Positions 1 through 10,828 of a stretch of DNA of 64,000 nucleotides are shown piece after piece (position 1 is the stretch's first letter; every line of letters begins with the position of its first letter). Under the pieces are notes generated by a model that worked only from the letters and a program-made list of their open reading frames with translations, was not told where the DNA came from and did no database searches. Source of the stretch: Corynebacterium tuberculostearicum (GTDB lineage Bacteria > Actinomycetota > Actinomycetes > Mycobacteriales > Mycobacteriaceae); assembly GCF_030506365.1 (NCBI RefSeq), contig NZ_CP073092.1:1798001-1862000 (forward strand). The letters run 5' to 3'. The translations under genes were made by a program, and so were the position numbers.

Positions 1-1005
<1,005 letters not shown>

Positions 1006-1136
1006 CTACCGATAATGCAAGCAGGTTCGAGGGTTCAGGTAGATACATACCCCCTTTACCAGCCACGTTAAAGATGGATATTTTCTGTAGTCCGTTCGAA
1101 TCCTAAGCCGCGCCGTGCCCCAGCGCGGGCGGGCTT

Positions 1137-1142
1137 TATAAT
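1137..1142 (+). promoter_or_regulatory. -10 hexamer of leaderless glycerate kinase promoter
   Basis: A perfect TATAAT ends 7 nt before the ATG at 1150, so transcription would begin at or next to the start codon. No ribosome binding site precedes the ATG, which fits a leaderless mRNA. Confidence 0.6.
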
Positions 1143-1149
1143 CACGGGC

Positions 1150-2232
1150 ATGCATATTGTTGTCGCCCCAGACTCGTTTAAAGGCACCGCCTCCGCGCCC
1201 GAGGCCGCAGCCAGCATTGCTATGGGAGTGCGCCAGGTGCTTCCCGACGCCACGGTGACCACCCTGCCCATGGCCGATGGCGGCGAGGGCACCGCCGCTG
1301 TCCTTGCACAGGCGGCAGCGGCCGGTGGACAATCCGCCGAGACCATCACCCTGCCCACTACCGACGCCATTGGCCGATTGACTCAGGCAAGCTATGTTCT
1401 CGCCGGAACCACTGCGTTCATTGACGTCGCCGCTGCCACCGGGCTGCCCGCCGTGCAGGACAGCCTTGATCCGCTCCACGCCGATTCCTATGGCACCGGC
1501 GTGCTGATCGCGGACGCAGAAACCCGCGGTGCTACCTCGATCGTGCTGGGATTGGGCGGCACCGCCAGCATTGATGCCGGGATGGGCATCCTCACCGCAC
1601 TCGGCGCCGCCGCGCACGACTCCCGCGGCTATGCCCTGCCCAAGGGCGGCGCTCCCCTAGTTCAGCTGGACCACATCGATACCGCGCAGCTCAATATCAA
1701 GGCGGGCATGCTCGACTTCACGCTGCTGGCAGATACCCGCGCTACCCCAGTGCAGGCGGCAACCATGTACGGCCCGCAAAAGGGAGCTAAAGGCGAACAA
1801 GTAGCGCTGCTGGCCGGCGCCATGCTCCAAGCATGCGAGGTTACCGGCACCGATGCAGATTCTGCATATTATGGCGCCGCGGGTGGCCTTCCCATTGGCC
1901 TGTCCTGGCTCTCACGCACCCTCTGGGGCTCAGACGAACACGTGCGCGTCCTGTCCGGCGGCACCCATGTGGCCGCTGCACTGGGCCTTCCGGAAAAGAT
2001 CGCTTCGGCCGATCTCGTCATTACCGGCGAGGGCCGCTTTGATGAACAGTCTCTGACCGGCAAGGCAGTCGGAACCATCACGGATCTCGCCCGGCAAGCC
2101 GGAACGCCGGTGGGCATTATCGCCGGCTCCTTCGAGCATGACACCGACGCCTACTGCGCTCCCCTTAGCCAAGAGGGCTCGTTAGCCCAGCAGCTGGCGG
2201 CGGCCGCCGGGGACATCGTCAAGCAGCTCTAA
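1150..2232 (+). CDS. glxK: Glycerate kinase (GlxK/GarK family)
   Basis: Phosphorylates D-glycerate with ATP, feeding it into lower glycolysis. The 360-residue length matches the family. It opens with the hallmark MHIVVAPDSFKG strand and carries the MADGGEGTA motif near residue 40, the GLGGTASIDAGMG glycine-rich motif near residue 137 and the ITGEGRFDEQSLTGKA motif near residue 290, all typical of glycerate kinase type 1. The start is fixed by the family N-terminus and by a TATAAT 7 nt upstream. Its stop codon overlaps the stop of the convergent small gene that follows. No glyoxylate carboligase or tartronate reductase gene is adjacent, so the source of glycerate is not evident here. Confidence 0.93.
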   Translation: MHIVVAPDSFKGTASAPEAAASIAMGVRQVLPDATVTTLPMADGGEGTAAVLAQAAAAGGQSAETITLPTTDAIGRLTQASYVLAGTTAFIDVAAATGLPAVQDSLDPLHADSYGTGVLIADAETRGATSIVLGLGGTASIDAGMGILTALGAAAHDSRGYALPKGGAPLVQLDHIDTAQLNIKAGMLDFTLLADTRATPVQAATMYGPQKGAKGEQVALLAGAMLQACEVTGTDADSAYYGAAGGLPIGLSWLSRTLWGSDEHVRVLSGGTHVAAALGLPEKIASADLVITGEGRFDEQSLTGKAVGTITDLARQAGTPVGIIAGSFEHDTDAYCAPLSQEGSLAQQLAAAAGDIVKQL

Positions 2233-2627
2233 GGCCGAATGGACAGCGACCACGGGAAGATTGCGGGCCGCTCATGCGCCAGCTCATCTTCGAGCAATAC
2301 GTGGTCCTTGGGCAGCACTGCATGCGGGGTTAGAAGGCGCGAGAGCACCATGCCCAGCTGGTTGACCGAGCCACTCACGCCCGCCACCGCGATGTCATAG
2401 CGGTGCACGCTCGCATCCGCAAGGTCGCGGTCCTCATGCTCGTCGCGATAATTTTGCCGCAGCTGCTCTTCCAACCCCTCTGGAAACTGCGGCGCCTCTG
2501 GGCGGGTAACGTCAGCTGAGGAAAGCGAACCGCTCTCCACCAGCTTGTCGGTGGCGGTGGTAAAGATTTCCGCAACGCGCTCTGCTTGCGCGTTGGGAAC
2601 CAAAACATCAAATTGAATAACCGGCAT
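2229..2627 (-). CDS. Conserved hypothetical protein, about 132 residues
   Basis: I do not recognise the family with certainty. The product is acidic and soluble, with no signal peptide or membrane segment. It begins MPVIQFDVLVPNAQAERVAE, which looks like a beta strand followed by a helix, and ends in a Trp/Pro-rich tail (AIFPWSLSIRP). The start at 2627 is preferred over the upstream GTG at 2645 because a TAGGGT hexamer (2635-2640) lies 7 nt before it, giving a leaderless start. It is divergent from the amidohydrolase gene, the two starts being only 36 bp apart, so they share a control region. Confidence 0.65.
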   Translation of the reverse strand: MPVIQFDVLVPNAQAERVAEIFTTATDKLVESGSLSSADVTRPEAPQFPEGLEEQLRQNYRDEHEDRDLADASVHRYDIAVAGVSGSVNQLGMVLSRLLTPHAVLPKDHVLLEDELAHERPAIFPWSLSIRP

Positions 2628-2663
2628 AGCGCCAACCCTACCCAATCCCTAAGGTATGAAACC

Positions 2664-3869
2664 ATGTCTGATTCTGCCCGCATCGCCCAGCTCACTACTT
2701 CCCAAGAAGCCGATCTGGGGTGGCAGCAGGACTTTTATGAGGACCTGCACCGCCACCCCGAGCTTTCGCATGAAGAAGAGCGCACCGCCGGTCGCATCCG
2801 CGCCAAACTCGCCGATTTTGATTGCGAGGTAGTAGAAAACATCGGCGGTTTTGGCATGGTCGCCATCTTCCGCAACGGCGATGGCCCCACTGCTTTGCTG
2901 CGTGCGGACTTTGATGGCTTGCCCGTGGAAGAGGCCACCGGCGTGTCCTATTCCGCCACTAATGGAAAGATGCACGCCTGCGGGCACGATATGCACACCA
3001 CGGCGCTGCTGGGTGCCTGCGCGCTTCTCGACACCTCCCGGAGCTCCTGGTCTGGCACCTTCCTCGCCCTATTCCAACCGGCCGAAGAATCCTCCGTGGG
3101 CGCAAAGGACATGCTGGCCGATAACCTCATCGAGCGAGTGCCTCGTCCCGATATTTGCCTAGGACAACACATCATGCCCGGCCGCGCCGGTACTGTGCGC
3201 CACACCGCAGGCCCCATCATGGCCGGCTGCGATTCCCTGCGCATTCGCGTCTTTGGAAAATCGGCCCACGCTTCCATGCCCCATAACTCCATCGACCCCA
3301 CCTATATCGCGGCCATGATCGTCACCCGCCTCCAAGCCATCGTGGGCCGCGAAGTTGCCCCACACGAGTTCTTTGTCATCTCTGTAGGCGAGCTACACTC
3401 TGGCGATAAAAACAACATCATTCCCGAATCCGCCGAGCTCGTGCTCAATACGCGCTACTACGATCCCGCACTCGCGGAAAAGGTCTATGCCTCCCTCGAG
3501 CGCATGGTCAAGGCCGAGTGTGTAGCGTCCGGAAGCGAGCAAGACCCGACCTTTGAGTACTACGCGCACGGCGAGGTCACCGATAACGACGCCGCAGCCC
3601 ACGCACCAGTGGCCGAGGTTTTCGATGCCGCCTTCGGCTCCGATTCGGTCATCGCCGCCCCTTCCACCGCCTCTGAGGACTTTTGCTATCTACCACAAGC
3701 ATGGGGCGTGCCTTATGTCTTCTGGCACATCGGCTGCACCCCGGAAGACGAGTTGCAGGACCCACCGGTCAACCACCAGGCGACCTTCCTGCCAGACTAT
3801 GCCCCGACCGTCTATGCCTCCACCCGAGCAGCGTATGGTGCGGCATTGACTTACTTGGCAAAGCCCTAG
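2664..3869 (+). CDS. M20-family metal-dependent amidohydrolase
   Basis: Likely a cytoplasmic di-metal hydrolase that removes an acyl or amino-acid group from an N-acylated substrate (AbgB/HipO/IAA-amino-acid hydrolase branch). The 401-residue protein has the family's metal-site motifs in order: ACGHDMHT near residue 105, FQPAEES near 135, the GQHIMPG turn near 170, the lid-domain segment around GKSAHAS near 195, and STASEDF near 335. It starts at the ATG at 2664, which begins a soluble N-terminus (MSDSARIAQLTT); upstream codons in this frame belong to the divergent neighbour. The true substrate cannot be read from sequence. Confidence 0.9.
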   Translation: MSDSARIAQLTTSQEADLGWQQDFYEDLHRHPELSHEEERTAGRIRAKLADFDCEVVENIGGFGMVAIFRNGDGPTALLRADFDGLPVEEATGVSYSATNGKMHACGHDMHTTALLGACALLDTSRSSWSGTFLALFQPAEESSVGAKDMLADNLIERVPRPDICLGQHIMPGRAGTVRHTAGPIMAGCDSLRIRVFGKSAHASMPHNSIDPTYIAAMIVTRLQAIVGREVAPHEFFVISVGELHSGDKNNIIPESAELVLNTRYYDPALAEKVYASLERMVKAECVASGSEQDPTFEYYAHGEVTDNDAAAHAPVAEVFDAAFGSDSVIAAPSTASEDFCYLPQAWGVPYVFWHIGCTPEDELQDPPVNHQATFLPDYAPTVYASTRAAYGAALTYLAKP

Positions 3870-3967
3870 GTACCCGGCGCGCCTTTCCCTATTCCTCCCT
3901 GCAAGGCGGCGCCAATCCTATTAAGCTGGCAGGCGTTTCGTGACTTCCCACTAAATTAAGGTTTCAC

Positions 3968-6358
3968 ATGAGCCAGCCACGGCATTCTGTTTTCGAATCC
4001 ACCGTTCCCTCCCATGTTCGTGCGGCCTCCGGTGTGAGCCCGCACAGCGCTTCCTACCGCAAGTTCTGGTCGGGCCTATCCGGTGCCGTCATGGAGCAGA
4101 TTGCCGATAATTGGGAGCGCACCCGTTCCGCCTACGCTGCGACCCGCCAGCAGCATTACTTCTCTGCGGAGTTCCTGCAAGGTCGCGCGCTGCTCAATAA
4201 CCTCACCAACCTGGGCTTGGTCGACGATGCCAAGGCTGCCGCCACGGCTGCCGACCACGAGCTGAGCGATGTTCTCGAAGCCGAGCACGATGCCGCACTC
4301 GGCAATGGTGGCCTCGGCCGCCTTGCCGCCTGCTTCCTCGATTCCGCTGTCACCCAGGACTACCCCGTTACCGGTTATGGCCTGCTCTACCGTTACGGCC
4401 TTTTCCGCCAGTCCTTTGAGAATGGCTTCCAGAAGGAACAGCCTGATGCGTGGATGGAAAACGGCTATGACTTCATCATCCGCCGCGCCTCCGAGCAGCG
4501 CCGTGTCCACTTCGACGACATGGACGTGCGCGCCATTCCCTATGACATGCCTATTACTGGCTACGGAACCGATAACGTAGGCACGCTACGCCTGTGGAAG
4601 TCCGAGCCCATCGCTGAATTCGATTATGATGCCTTCAACTCCCAGCGCTTTACGGAGGCCATTGTCGATCGCGAGCGCGTCATGGATATCTGCCGCGTGC
4701 TCTACCCCAACGACACCACCTACGAGGGCAAGGTGCTGCGCGTTCGCCAACAGTACTTCTTTGTCTCCTCATCCCTGCAGACCATGGTGGATAACTACAT
4801 TGCCCAGCACGGCGAGGACCTCACCGGTTTTGCGCAGTACAACTCCATCCAGCTCAATGACACCCACCCAGTGCTCGCCATCCCAGAGCTCCTGCGCATT
4901 TTGCTCGATGACCACGGTCTGAGCTGGGATGCGGCGTGGAAGATCGTTACCGAGACCTTCGCCTACACCAACCACACCGTGCTCGCAGAGGCACTGGAGA
5001 GCTGGGAAGTGTCCATCTTCCAAAAGCTGTTCTGGCGCATCTGGCAGTTGGTGGAGGAAATCGATCGCCGCTTCCGCGAAGATATGGCCCACCGCGGCTT
5101 GGATCAGGGTCGCATTGACTACATGGCGCCGGTGTCCAACGGACAGGTTCACATGGCCTGGATCGCCTGCTACGCCGCCTACTCCATTAACGGTGTCGCC
5201 GCCCTGCATACCGAGATCATCAAGGCCGATACGCTGTCCGAATGGCATGAGCTCTGGCCAGAAAAATTCAACAATAAGACCAATGGCGTCACCCCGCGCC
5301 GCTGGCTGAAGATGTGCAACCCCCGCTTGGCAGAACTGCTCACCCAGCAGGCTGGTTCCGATGCGTGGGTTACTGACCTCACCCAGCTGGCCAAACTCGC
5401 CGATAAGGCCGACGATACTGACCTGCTACGAAAACTGATCGCCATCAAGCAGGCCAATAAGCGCGACTTTGCGCAGTGGGTCAACGACCACCAAGGCGCT
5501 GAAATCGACCCCGATTCCATCTTTGACGTGCAGATTAAGCGCCTGCACGAGTACAAGCGCCAACTGATGAACGCCCTCTACGTCCTCGACCTCTACTTCC
5601 GCATCAAGGACGAAGGCGAAACCGTGCCGAAGCGCACCTTCATCTTTGGTGCCAAGGCCGCGCCGGGCTACGACCGCGCCAAGGCGATTATCAAGCTCAT
5701 CAACACCATCGCGGATCTGGTCAATAACGACCCAGCCACCAAGGACATCATCCGCGTCGTCTTCGTAGAGAATTACAACGTCTCCCCCGCCGAACACATC
5801 ATCCCGGCCGCTGATATCTCCGAGCAGATTTCTGTGGCTGGTAAGGAAGCCTCCGGCACCTCCAATATGAAGTTCATGATGAATGGCGCGCTGACCTTGG
5901 GCACCATGGATGGAGCAAACGTGGAAATCGTCGAGGCGGTCGGCGAGGACAACGCTTATATCTTCGGCGCCCGCAATGAGGAGCTGCCGCAGCTGCGCGC
6001 CGAGTACAACCCGGGCGAGCTTTACCAGAGCGTGCCAGGCTTGGCCCGCGTGCTGGATGCGCTTGTCGACGGCACCCTGGGCGCCGACAATGCCGGCATC
6101 TTCGGCGATTTGCGTTCCTCGCTTCTCGACGGCTTCGGGGAGCACGCCCAAGACCAGTACTACGTCCTCGGTGACTTCGCCGACTACCGCGAGACCCGCG
6201 ACCGCATGGCCGCGGAGTATGAAGAGAATGAGCTTGCGTGGGCAAAGAAGGCATGGCTGAATATCTGCTATTCCGGTCGTTTCTCCTCGGACCGAACCAT
6301 CGCGGACTACGCGAACGAGGTGTGGAAGATCCAACCGACCCCGATTTCCCAGCGCTAA
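3968..6358 (+). CDS. glgP: Glycogen/maltodextrin phosphorylase
   Basis: Releases glucose-1-phosphate from alpha-1,4-glucans using phosphate and pyridoxal phosphate. The 796-residue length is normal for GT35 phosphorylases. Recognisable segments include NGGLGRLAACFLDS near residue 110, the LNDTHPVLAIPELLR segment, the KRLHEYKRQLMNAL block and the cofactor site ASGTSNMKFMMNG, with the PLP lysine near residue 635. A short AAGG-type ribosome site precedes ATG 3968. A strong terminator follows immediately. It works with the debranching enzyme GlgX encoded at 25922-28120, though the two are not in one operon. Confidence 0.97.
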   Translation: MSQPRHSVFESTVPSHVRAASGVSPHSASYRKFWSGLSGAVMEQIADNWERTRSAYAATRQQHYFSAEFLQGRALLNNLTNLGLVDDAKAAATAADHELSDVLEAEHDAALGNGGLGRLAACFLDSAVTQDYPVTGYGLLYRYGLFRQSFENGFQKEQPDAWMENGYDFIIRRASEQRRVHFDDMDVRAIPYDMPITGYGTDNVGTLRLWKSEPIAEFDYDAFNSQRFTEAIVDRERVMDICRVLYPNDTTYEGKVLRVRQQYFFVSSSLQTMVDNYIAQHGEDLTGFAQYNSIQLNDTHPVLAIPELLRILLDDHGLSWDAAWKIVTETFAYTNHTVLAEALESWEVSIFQKLFWRIWQLVEEIDRRFREDMAHRGLDQGRIDYMAPVSNGQVHMAWIACYAAYSINGVAALHTEIIKADTLSEWHELWPEKFNNKTNGVTPRRWLKMCNPRLAELLTQQAGSDAWVTDLTQLAKLADKADDTDLLRKLIAIKQANKRDFAQWVNDHQGAEIDPDSIFDVQIKRLHEYKRQLMNALYVLDLYFRIKDEGETVPKRTFIFGAKAAPGYDRAKAIIKLINTIADLVNNDPATKDIIRVVFVENYNVSPAEHIIPAADISEQISVAGKEASGTSNMKFMMNGALTLGTMDGANVEIVEAVGEDNAYIFGARNEELPQLRAEYNPGELYQSVPGLARVLDALVDGTLGADNAGIFGDLRSSLLDGFGEHAQDQYYVLGDFADYRETRDRMAAEYEENELAWAKKAWLNICYSGRFSSDRTIADYANEVWKIQPTPISQR

Positions 6359-6360
6359 GA

Positions 6361-6403
6361 AAAGGTCCTGCCCTTCGCTTCCACAGCGAAGGGCAGGACC
6401 TTT
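6361..6403 (+). terminator. Strong intrinsic terminator after glgP
   Basis: A perfect 19-bp inverted repeat (arms 6361-6379 and 6385-6403) encloses a 5-nt loop, TCCAC. The arms start and end in AAA/TTT, so it could act on both strands and also serve the convergent alkaline phosphatase remnant that ends at 6429. Confidence 0.93.
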
Positions 6404-6428
6404 AGTAAGGCGGTGTGCCTGATTCTGT

Positions 6429-7532
6429 TTAGCGCAGGCCCACGCGCTTGAGCTGCTCATAGATGGGCTTCAGGTCGATGTTGAGCACGCCCATCTGCGT
6501 AGCCAGGAAGCCGAGGCCGCCGACAACGGCGCCCAGGATCCCCAGCCCCGTAGCTAGACCAGCTGCAAAGCCCTTGCTGCTGCCTTCCTTGCCGGCGCCA
6601 TCGGACGGGTTGGCAGCATCTCCTGGCTGCTCTGGATCGTCTGCTTGGCCGGAGCCATCGTTCCACCACTCATCAAAGGTCAAGTTGGCTACCAGGGTGT
6701 TGTCGATGTAGTCACCACGGACCGAATCGGTCCCAGAGGTACGAGCCATAATGTCCTCGGAGCCGGCGCCCTTGAAGAAGAACGGAACCAGCTGGTTGGT
6801 GTGCTGACCGGAGTACCAACCGTGGCGAGCAACCTTGCCCTTCTCGCCTTCCATTGCATTGAAGCGGTTATCCGCCTCAGGGTTATCCTCAGTCGGGGCC
6901 TCGTTCGCACCGGAGAGATAGCCGGTCTCGTGGTCTGCGGTAACGACCAGCAGGGTCTCCTCCCACGAAGAGTTCTCCTCTACCCACTTGATGGCGGCGT
7001 CGACTGACTTGTTGAAGTCCTGGGTCTCTTCGATGTCGCGCACCGGGCTATTGCCGTGTCCGGCCCAGTCAATGGCACCGCCCTCAATCATGACAGAGAA
7101 TCCATCCTCATCCTGACCCAGTGCGTTGAGTGCGCCGGTGGTCATGGTGGGGAGATCCACGACGTCGTTAAGCGGGTCAGAGTGCGGTGCCTTCGCCTCG
7201 CCAGAGCGGGAGTTCTGCAGGGTGGATCCTACCTGTGCGATACCCCAGTACTTCTGGTCCGGCTTGACGTCGCCTTCCGCCATCTTCTTAAAGTCATCGT
7301 TGGACTCAAAGTAGTTCCAGTCGGCCTCGCCAGCGGACAGCTTGGCGTAGTCCTCCTCGTACATAAAGCTGTAGTCCGGAGTATCGACCTTTTGGTGGTC
7401 ATTGTCGTAGAACGGGTGACCAGCTGCCATGACCACGTCGAGGTCGCTGCCGAGCATCTCACGGCTAATGTCCTGCAGCTTATCGCGGTCCTTGTTGTGC
7501 GCGGCCCACGCCGCCGGAGTGGCTTCGGAATA
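6429..7532 (-). pseudogene. Alkaline phosphatase, 5' part lost at an IS element
   Basis: The remaining 367 codons encode the C-terminal part of a PhoA-superfamily alkaline phosphatase. Metal and active-site motifs are visible: IEGGAIDWAGHGN, VVTADHETGYLSG and SGQHTNQLVPFF. The frame is open upstream through ATPAAWAAHNKDRDK to 7532, where a terminal repeat of an IS256-type element begins; reading on, a stop is met at 7563-7565. The N-terminal half with the phosphorylated serine and the signal peptide is absent and is not found on the far side of the element. The C-terminus has a Ser/Gly/Pro linker, a hydrophobic helix and an amphipathic tail, suggesting surface anchoring. An internal ATG at 7457 could give only an inactive fragment. 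Confidence 0.88.
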
Positions 7533-8967
7533 GAGAGTGTCTGATGGTTTGTGTGTGGGTACCTAACCCGCATAAGGAGATGGACCAGAATGACTACTGT
7601 GGCGAGACGAGATCCGGCTGATAAGGCCAAGATTGATGCGATTGAAAAGAAGCTGCTTGCTAACCCTGACATCGCGAAGCTGATTGATGACCTAGGCACG
7701 TCTACAACGGATGCCAACGACCTGGTTCGCGGCATGTTACAAGCCTCGATTACCAGAGGCCTCAACGCTGAAATGGATGCCCACCTGGGCTACGAGTCTG
7801 GCGACAGGAGCGCTAAAGCTGCAGCTAGAACAGACAATCACCGCAACGGGTCGTATCCAAAGACCGTGGATTCTAACTACGGGCCAGTCACCGTTGATGT
7901 GCCAAGAGATCGGGCTGGAACATTCTTTCCGACTATGGTCCCTAAAGGCTCGAGGAGATTGACTGATGTCGATGACATGATCGTTAGCTTGTACGCCGGT
8001 GGGATGACAATTAGGGATATCCAGCATCATATGGCAACGGCGATGCGTGTTGATATTTCCCATGAGACGATTTCAGCGGTTACTGACGCCGTCCTCGATG
8101 AGGTCATGATCTGGCAAAACCGCCAGCTAGACGAGTTCTACCCGGTCATTTTTCTCGATGCGTTGCGCATTAAAGTCCGCGACGGCGGCCGAGTAGTCAA
8201 CAAATCTGCGTACATGGCAATCGGCGTGGACCTGGACGGTATTAAGCACATTTTGGGATTGTGGATTGCCAAAGAAGAAGGCGCTTCATTTTGGGCGCAG
8301 GTATGTGCCAATCTTTCCAATCGTGGGGTCAAAGACGTCTTTATCGTCTGCTGTGACGGGCTGAAAGGCTTGCCGGAAGAAGTAAAGGCAACCTGGCCGA
8401 ACTCTATGGTGCAAACCTGTATCGTGCACCTGATTCGTGCCGCTAACCGGTGGGTAGCCTACGGAGATCGCCGTGGCGTATCGGCCGCGTTGAAAAAGAT
8501 TTACACCGCCACGGACGAGTCCACAGCTAAGGCTGCCTTAGACGAATTTGAAGCCTCTGAATTGGCAGAAAAGTATCCACGCTCAGTCAAAGTCTGGCGA
8601 GATGCATGGGCGCGTTTCGTACCGTTTCTCCAGTTCCCACCAGCAGCCAGCAAGGTCATTTACACGAAGAATTCGATTGAATCATTCAACAATGAACTGC
8701 GGAAAGCTACCCACAACAGGGTGCAGTTCACTAACAATGAATCAGCGCTCAAGACGCTATGGTTGATGATCTGCAACATCGAAGACAAACGAGCCGCAAA
8801 GAGGGCAAAGCAAGGCAAACGAGTCTCAGCAACAGCCGGCAGACTCATGGAAGGAGCCCGAGTTTCCGGCTGGAAACAAGCCATTAACCAAATGGCCGTG
8901 GCCTACCCCGACAGCTTCGACAAATACCTATAAACCTAGCCCCACACACAAACAACTTGATACCCTC
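7533..8967 (+). mobile_element. IS256-family insertion sequence, complete
   Basis: The element carries one intact transposase gene between imperfect terminal inverted repeats of about 28 bp (7533-7560 and 8940-8967). The inner part of the repeats shares GTTTGTGTGTGGG exactly; 21 of 28 positions match by eye. The bases flanking the two ends (TCGGAATA on the left, CGAACAAG on the right) are not a target duplication, so this copy has been involved in a deletion or recombination since insertion, consistent with the missing 5' part of the alkaline phosphatase gene. Confidence 0.85.
7590..8933 (+). CDS. IS256-family transposase (mutator type)
   Basis: The 447-residue DDE transposase appears intact. 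Candidate catalytic residues sit in VIFLDALRIKVR (first Asp), FIVCCDGLKGLPE (second Asp) and TKNSIESFNNELRK (Glu), the usual IS256/mutator pattern, with the C-H motif at QTCIVHLIR. The start at ATG 7590 is chosen because a good AAGGAG ribosome site lies upstream and because codons from 7551 would run into the terminal repeat. Codon use is more AT-tolerant than in the flanking housekeeping genes. Confidence 0.93.
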   Translation: MTTVARRDPADKAKIDAIEKKLLANPDIAKLIDDLGTSTTDANDLVRGMLQASITRGLNAEMDAHLGYESGDRSAKAAARTDNHRNGSYPKTVDSNYGPVTVDVPRDRAGTFFPTMVPKGSRRLTDVDDMIVSLYAGGMTIRDIQHHMATAMRVDISHETISAVTDAVLDEVMIWQNRQLDEFYPVIFLDALRIKVRDGGRVVNKSAYMAIGVDLDGIKHILGLWIAKEEGASFWAQVCANLSNRGVKDVFIVCCDGLKGLPEEVKATWPNSMVQTCIVHLIRAANRWVAYGDRRGVSAALKKIYTATDESTAKAALDEFEASELAEKYPRSVKVWRDAWARFVPFLQFPPAASKVIYTKNSIESFNNELRKATHNRVQFTNNESALKTLWLMICNIEDKRAAKRAKQGKRVSATAGRLMEGARVSGWKQAINQMAVAYPDSFDKYL

Positions 8968-8969
8968 CG

Positions 8970-9716
8970 AACAAGCAAGCATTGATAGATGCAGGTCTGC
9001 ACTACATTTTGTCGGTGAAACCCCACCGTGCCTGAGGTGATTGAAACCTGGCGGCGGGAAATCCCTGGTGAAGCCTACGCCCACGGCCAGATCTGGACAC
9101 AAGCCTCGGCAAGCGATGCGCGCAAACACACAACCCCGAATACGGTGACCCACTTCCAGTACTCCTATGATCGGGCCAGACGCGGCCTGCGCGGAATCAA
9201 AGAGCAAGTCGCAAAAGCCAAACGCGCTGTTGACGGCGAAATCGCCATTAAGCGCAACCGCTATTTCGATCTTTCCACCCCGAACAAGAAGGTCAACTAC
9301 GCTCTTGCGGCCAAACACCGAGCCCTAGCCGGAATTAAAGGCTATGAAACCGACCTGACCGCTCTTCCCGCCCAGGAGGTTATCGGGCATTACCGCAGGC
9401 TATTCCACATTGAAAATGTCGTATCGGATGTCGAAATCAGACCTGAAAGCACGCCCAATCTATGCGAGGAAACAAAACTCGATCACAGCACATCTCAATA
9501 TTGTGATGGCAGCACTAGCCGTGACCCACCTGATGGAGACCCGCAGTGGTCACTTCATCAAACGCCTCGTGAGAACACTCAAGAAATACCGCAGCTTTCA
9601 ACTCGTCGTTGGCGGCGAAACCATTCACGCCGCCGTACCATTCCCGCCCGACCTCACTGCCACCATCCAAGTAATCACCGGCCGCGAACTTCCGCACAAA
9701 ATTGGCCTAAGTCAGG
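8970..9716 (+). pseudogene. Decayed IS1634-family transposase fragment
   Basis: Three reading frames in series are needed to follow one transposase-like sequence. About 20 codons from 8970 read ALIDAGLHYIL; the frame shifts near 9026, then runs as PEVIETWRREIPGEAYAHG to the VIGHYRRLFHIE segment, and shifts again near 9416. From there SYRMSKSDLKARPI and AHLNIVMAALAVTHL continue the C-terminal domain. Each shift is explained by a single extra base. The N-terminal half is missing, and the last frame runs without a stop into sequence antisense to the metal transporter gene, so both ends appear truncated. The SYRMSKSDL plus AALAV block is typical of IS1634/IS1549-type elements. No function is expected. 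Confidence 0.8.
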
Positions 9717-9727
9717 TTAGAAGGGAA

Positions 9728-10618
9728 TCAGCACACCGTCTCGTGGGATTCGTGCTCTGGGTGCTCAATCTGGATGGTGGAGTGCTCGATACCGTGTTCG
9801 CGCAGGGCCTGCTGGGCGGCATCCAACAGCGGGCCGGTGCCGACGGTGCCGTCGCGCACGATATGCACGGTCGTGAGCACGTTCACGCCGTCCAGGCTCC
9901 ACAGGTGCAGGTCGTGGATGTCAGCAACGCCCTCGACCTGCCGCAGCGCGGGCTCGATCGCACTGGCGTCGAAGTCCGCCGGGACTTGCTCGAGCAGCAC
10001 GCTCGCCGAAAGCCGCATGAGCTGCCAAGCGCGCGGCAGCACCATCGCCGCGATCGCTAGGGAGGCGATCACGTCCGCCGCCACAAACCCCGTGGTCAGT
10101 ACCACGATGCCGGCCACGATTACTGCGATCGAGCCGAGCATATCCACTAACACGTGCAAGAACGCGCCCTCCACGTTGATCGAGGATTTGCGGTGCCGGT
10201 GCAGAACCCACGCCGATAGCGCATTCGCCACCAGGCCGATCACCGCGATGATCAGCATCGTTTTTCCCTGCACTTCGGCCGGGCTCTGCAGGCGGCGCAC
10301 CGCCTCGACGACAATCCACACCGAGATCGCCAGCACCATCACTGCGTTCGCCAGTGCAGCAAGCACCTCCACTCGTCGGTAGCCGTACGTGGCCTGAGCC
10401 GATGCTTGTCGGCGCCCAACCAACACCGCTAACACCGCGATGATCAACCCCGCAGCGTCGGAAAGCATGTGCATCGCATCCGCCATCAGCGCCATCGAAC
10501 CCGCCAACCAGCCGCCGATCAGCTCCGCGAAGAAGACGGTGCCGGTAATGCCTAGCGCAATCAAGAGTGCGCGCAGCGGCGTGCTGGAGTGATCGTGGTC
10601 GTGGTGCTCGTGTGCCAT
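9728..10618 (-). CDS. Cation diffusion facilitator metal efflux protein (CzcD/ZitB type)
   Basis: Probably exports Zn2+ or a related divalent cation in exchange for protons across the plasma membrane. The 296-residue protein starts with a His-rich tail (MAHEHHDHDHS) followed by about six membrane helices. It has the metal-site pairs HxxxD in ADAMHMLSDAAG (helix 2) and HVLVDMLGS (helix 5), and a cytosolic C-terminal domain with IHDLHLWSLDG, all characteristic of CDF proteins. It lies between transposase remnants and the pyk terminator, so it was probably gained with the mobile DNA. The ATG at 10618 is supported by a promoter placed for a leaderless transcript. Confidence 0.93.
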   Translation of the reverse strand: MAHEHHDHDHSSTPLRALLIALGITGTVFFAELIGGWLAGSMALMADAMHMLSDAAGLIIAVLAVLVGRRQASAQATYGYRRVEVLAALANAVMVLAISVWIVVEAVRRLQSPAEVQGKTMLIIAVIGLVANALSAWVLHRHRKSSINVEGAFLHVLVDMLGSIAVIVAGIVVLTTGFVAADVIASLAIAAMVLPRAWQLMRLSASVLLEQVPADFDASAIEPALRQVEGVADIHDLHLWSLDGVNVLTTVHIVRDGTVGTGPLLDAAQQALREHGIEHSTIQIEHPEHESHETVC

Positions 10619-10624
10619 GCACTC

Positions 10625-10660
10625 AGCCTATCCCCGTCGACGCTTATTGACAATTAATTG
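10625..10660 (-). promoter_or_regulatory. Promoter of the CDF transporter with overlapping palindrome
   Basis: On the reverse strand a TTGTCA -35 (10648-10653) is separated by 17 nt from a TAGGCT -10 (10625-10630), which lies 6 nt before the ATG. A perfect 10-bp palindrome CAATTAATTG (10651-10660) overlaps the -35 element and is placed where a metal-sensing repressor could bind. No regulator gene is adjacent, so control by a distant ArsR/CmtR-type repressor is only inference. Confidence 0.6.
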
Positions 10661-10828
10661 AAAATGGATGGCGGTAAGCGCAGCCACTGAGGCCAAGTCG
10701 GCCTGATTTAGGTCATTGTGCAGTTGTCCTTTGAATGTGTAGAGAAGCTGAAACATGAACAACCAAAAAGTACTGCAGCCGCATGTCAGGAAAGCAACCG
10801 CTGAGTGTACTCGAGGTAAATATAAATC

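Noticed and set aside
1020..1120. tRNA-like TTCGAATCC in the gdhA-glxK gap
   Set aside because: No matching acceptor stem, D-arm or anticodon stem could be laid out around it on either strand.
7533..9716. Composite transposon carrying the metal efflux gene between two IS copies
   Set aside because: The two transposase remnants belong to different families and no second matching IS copy lies on the other side of the CDF gene.
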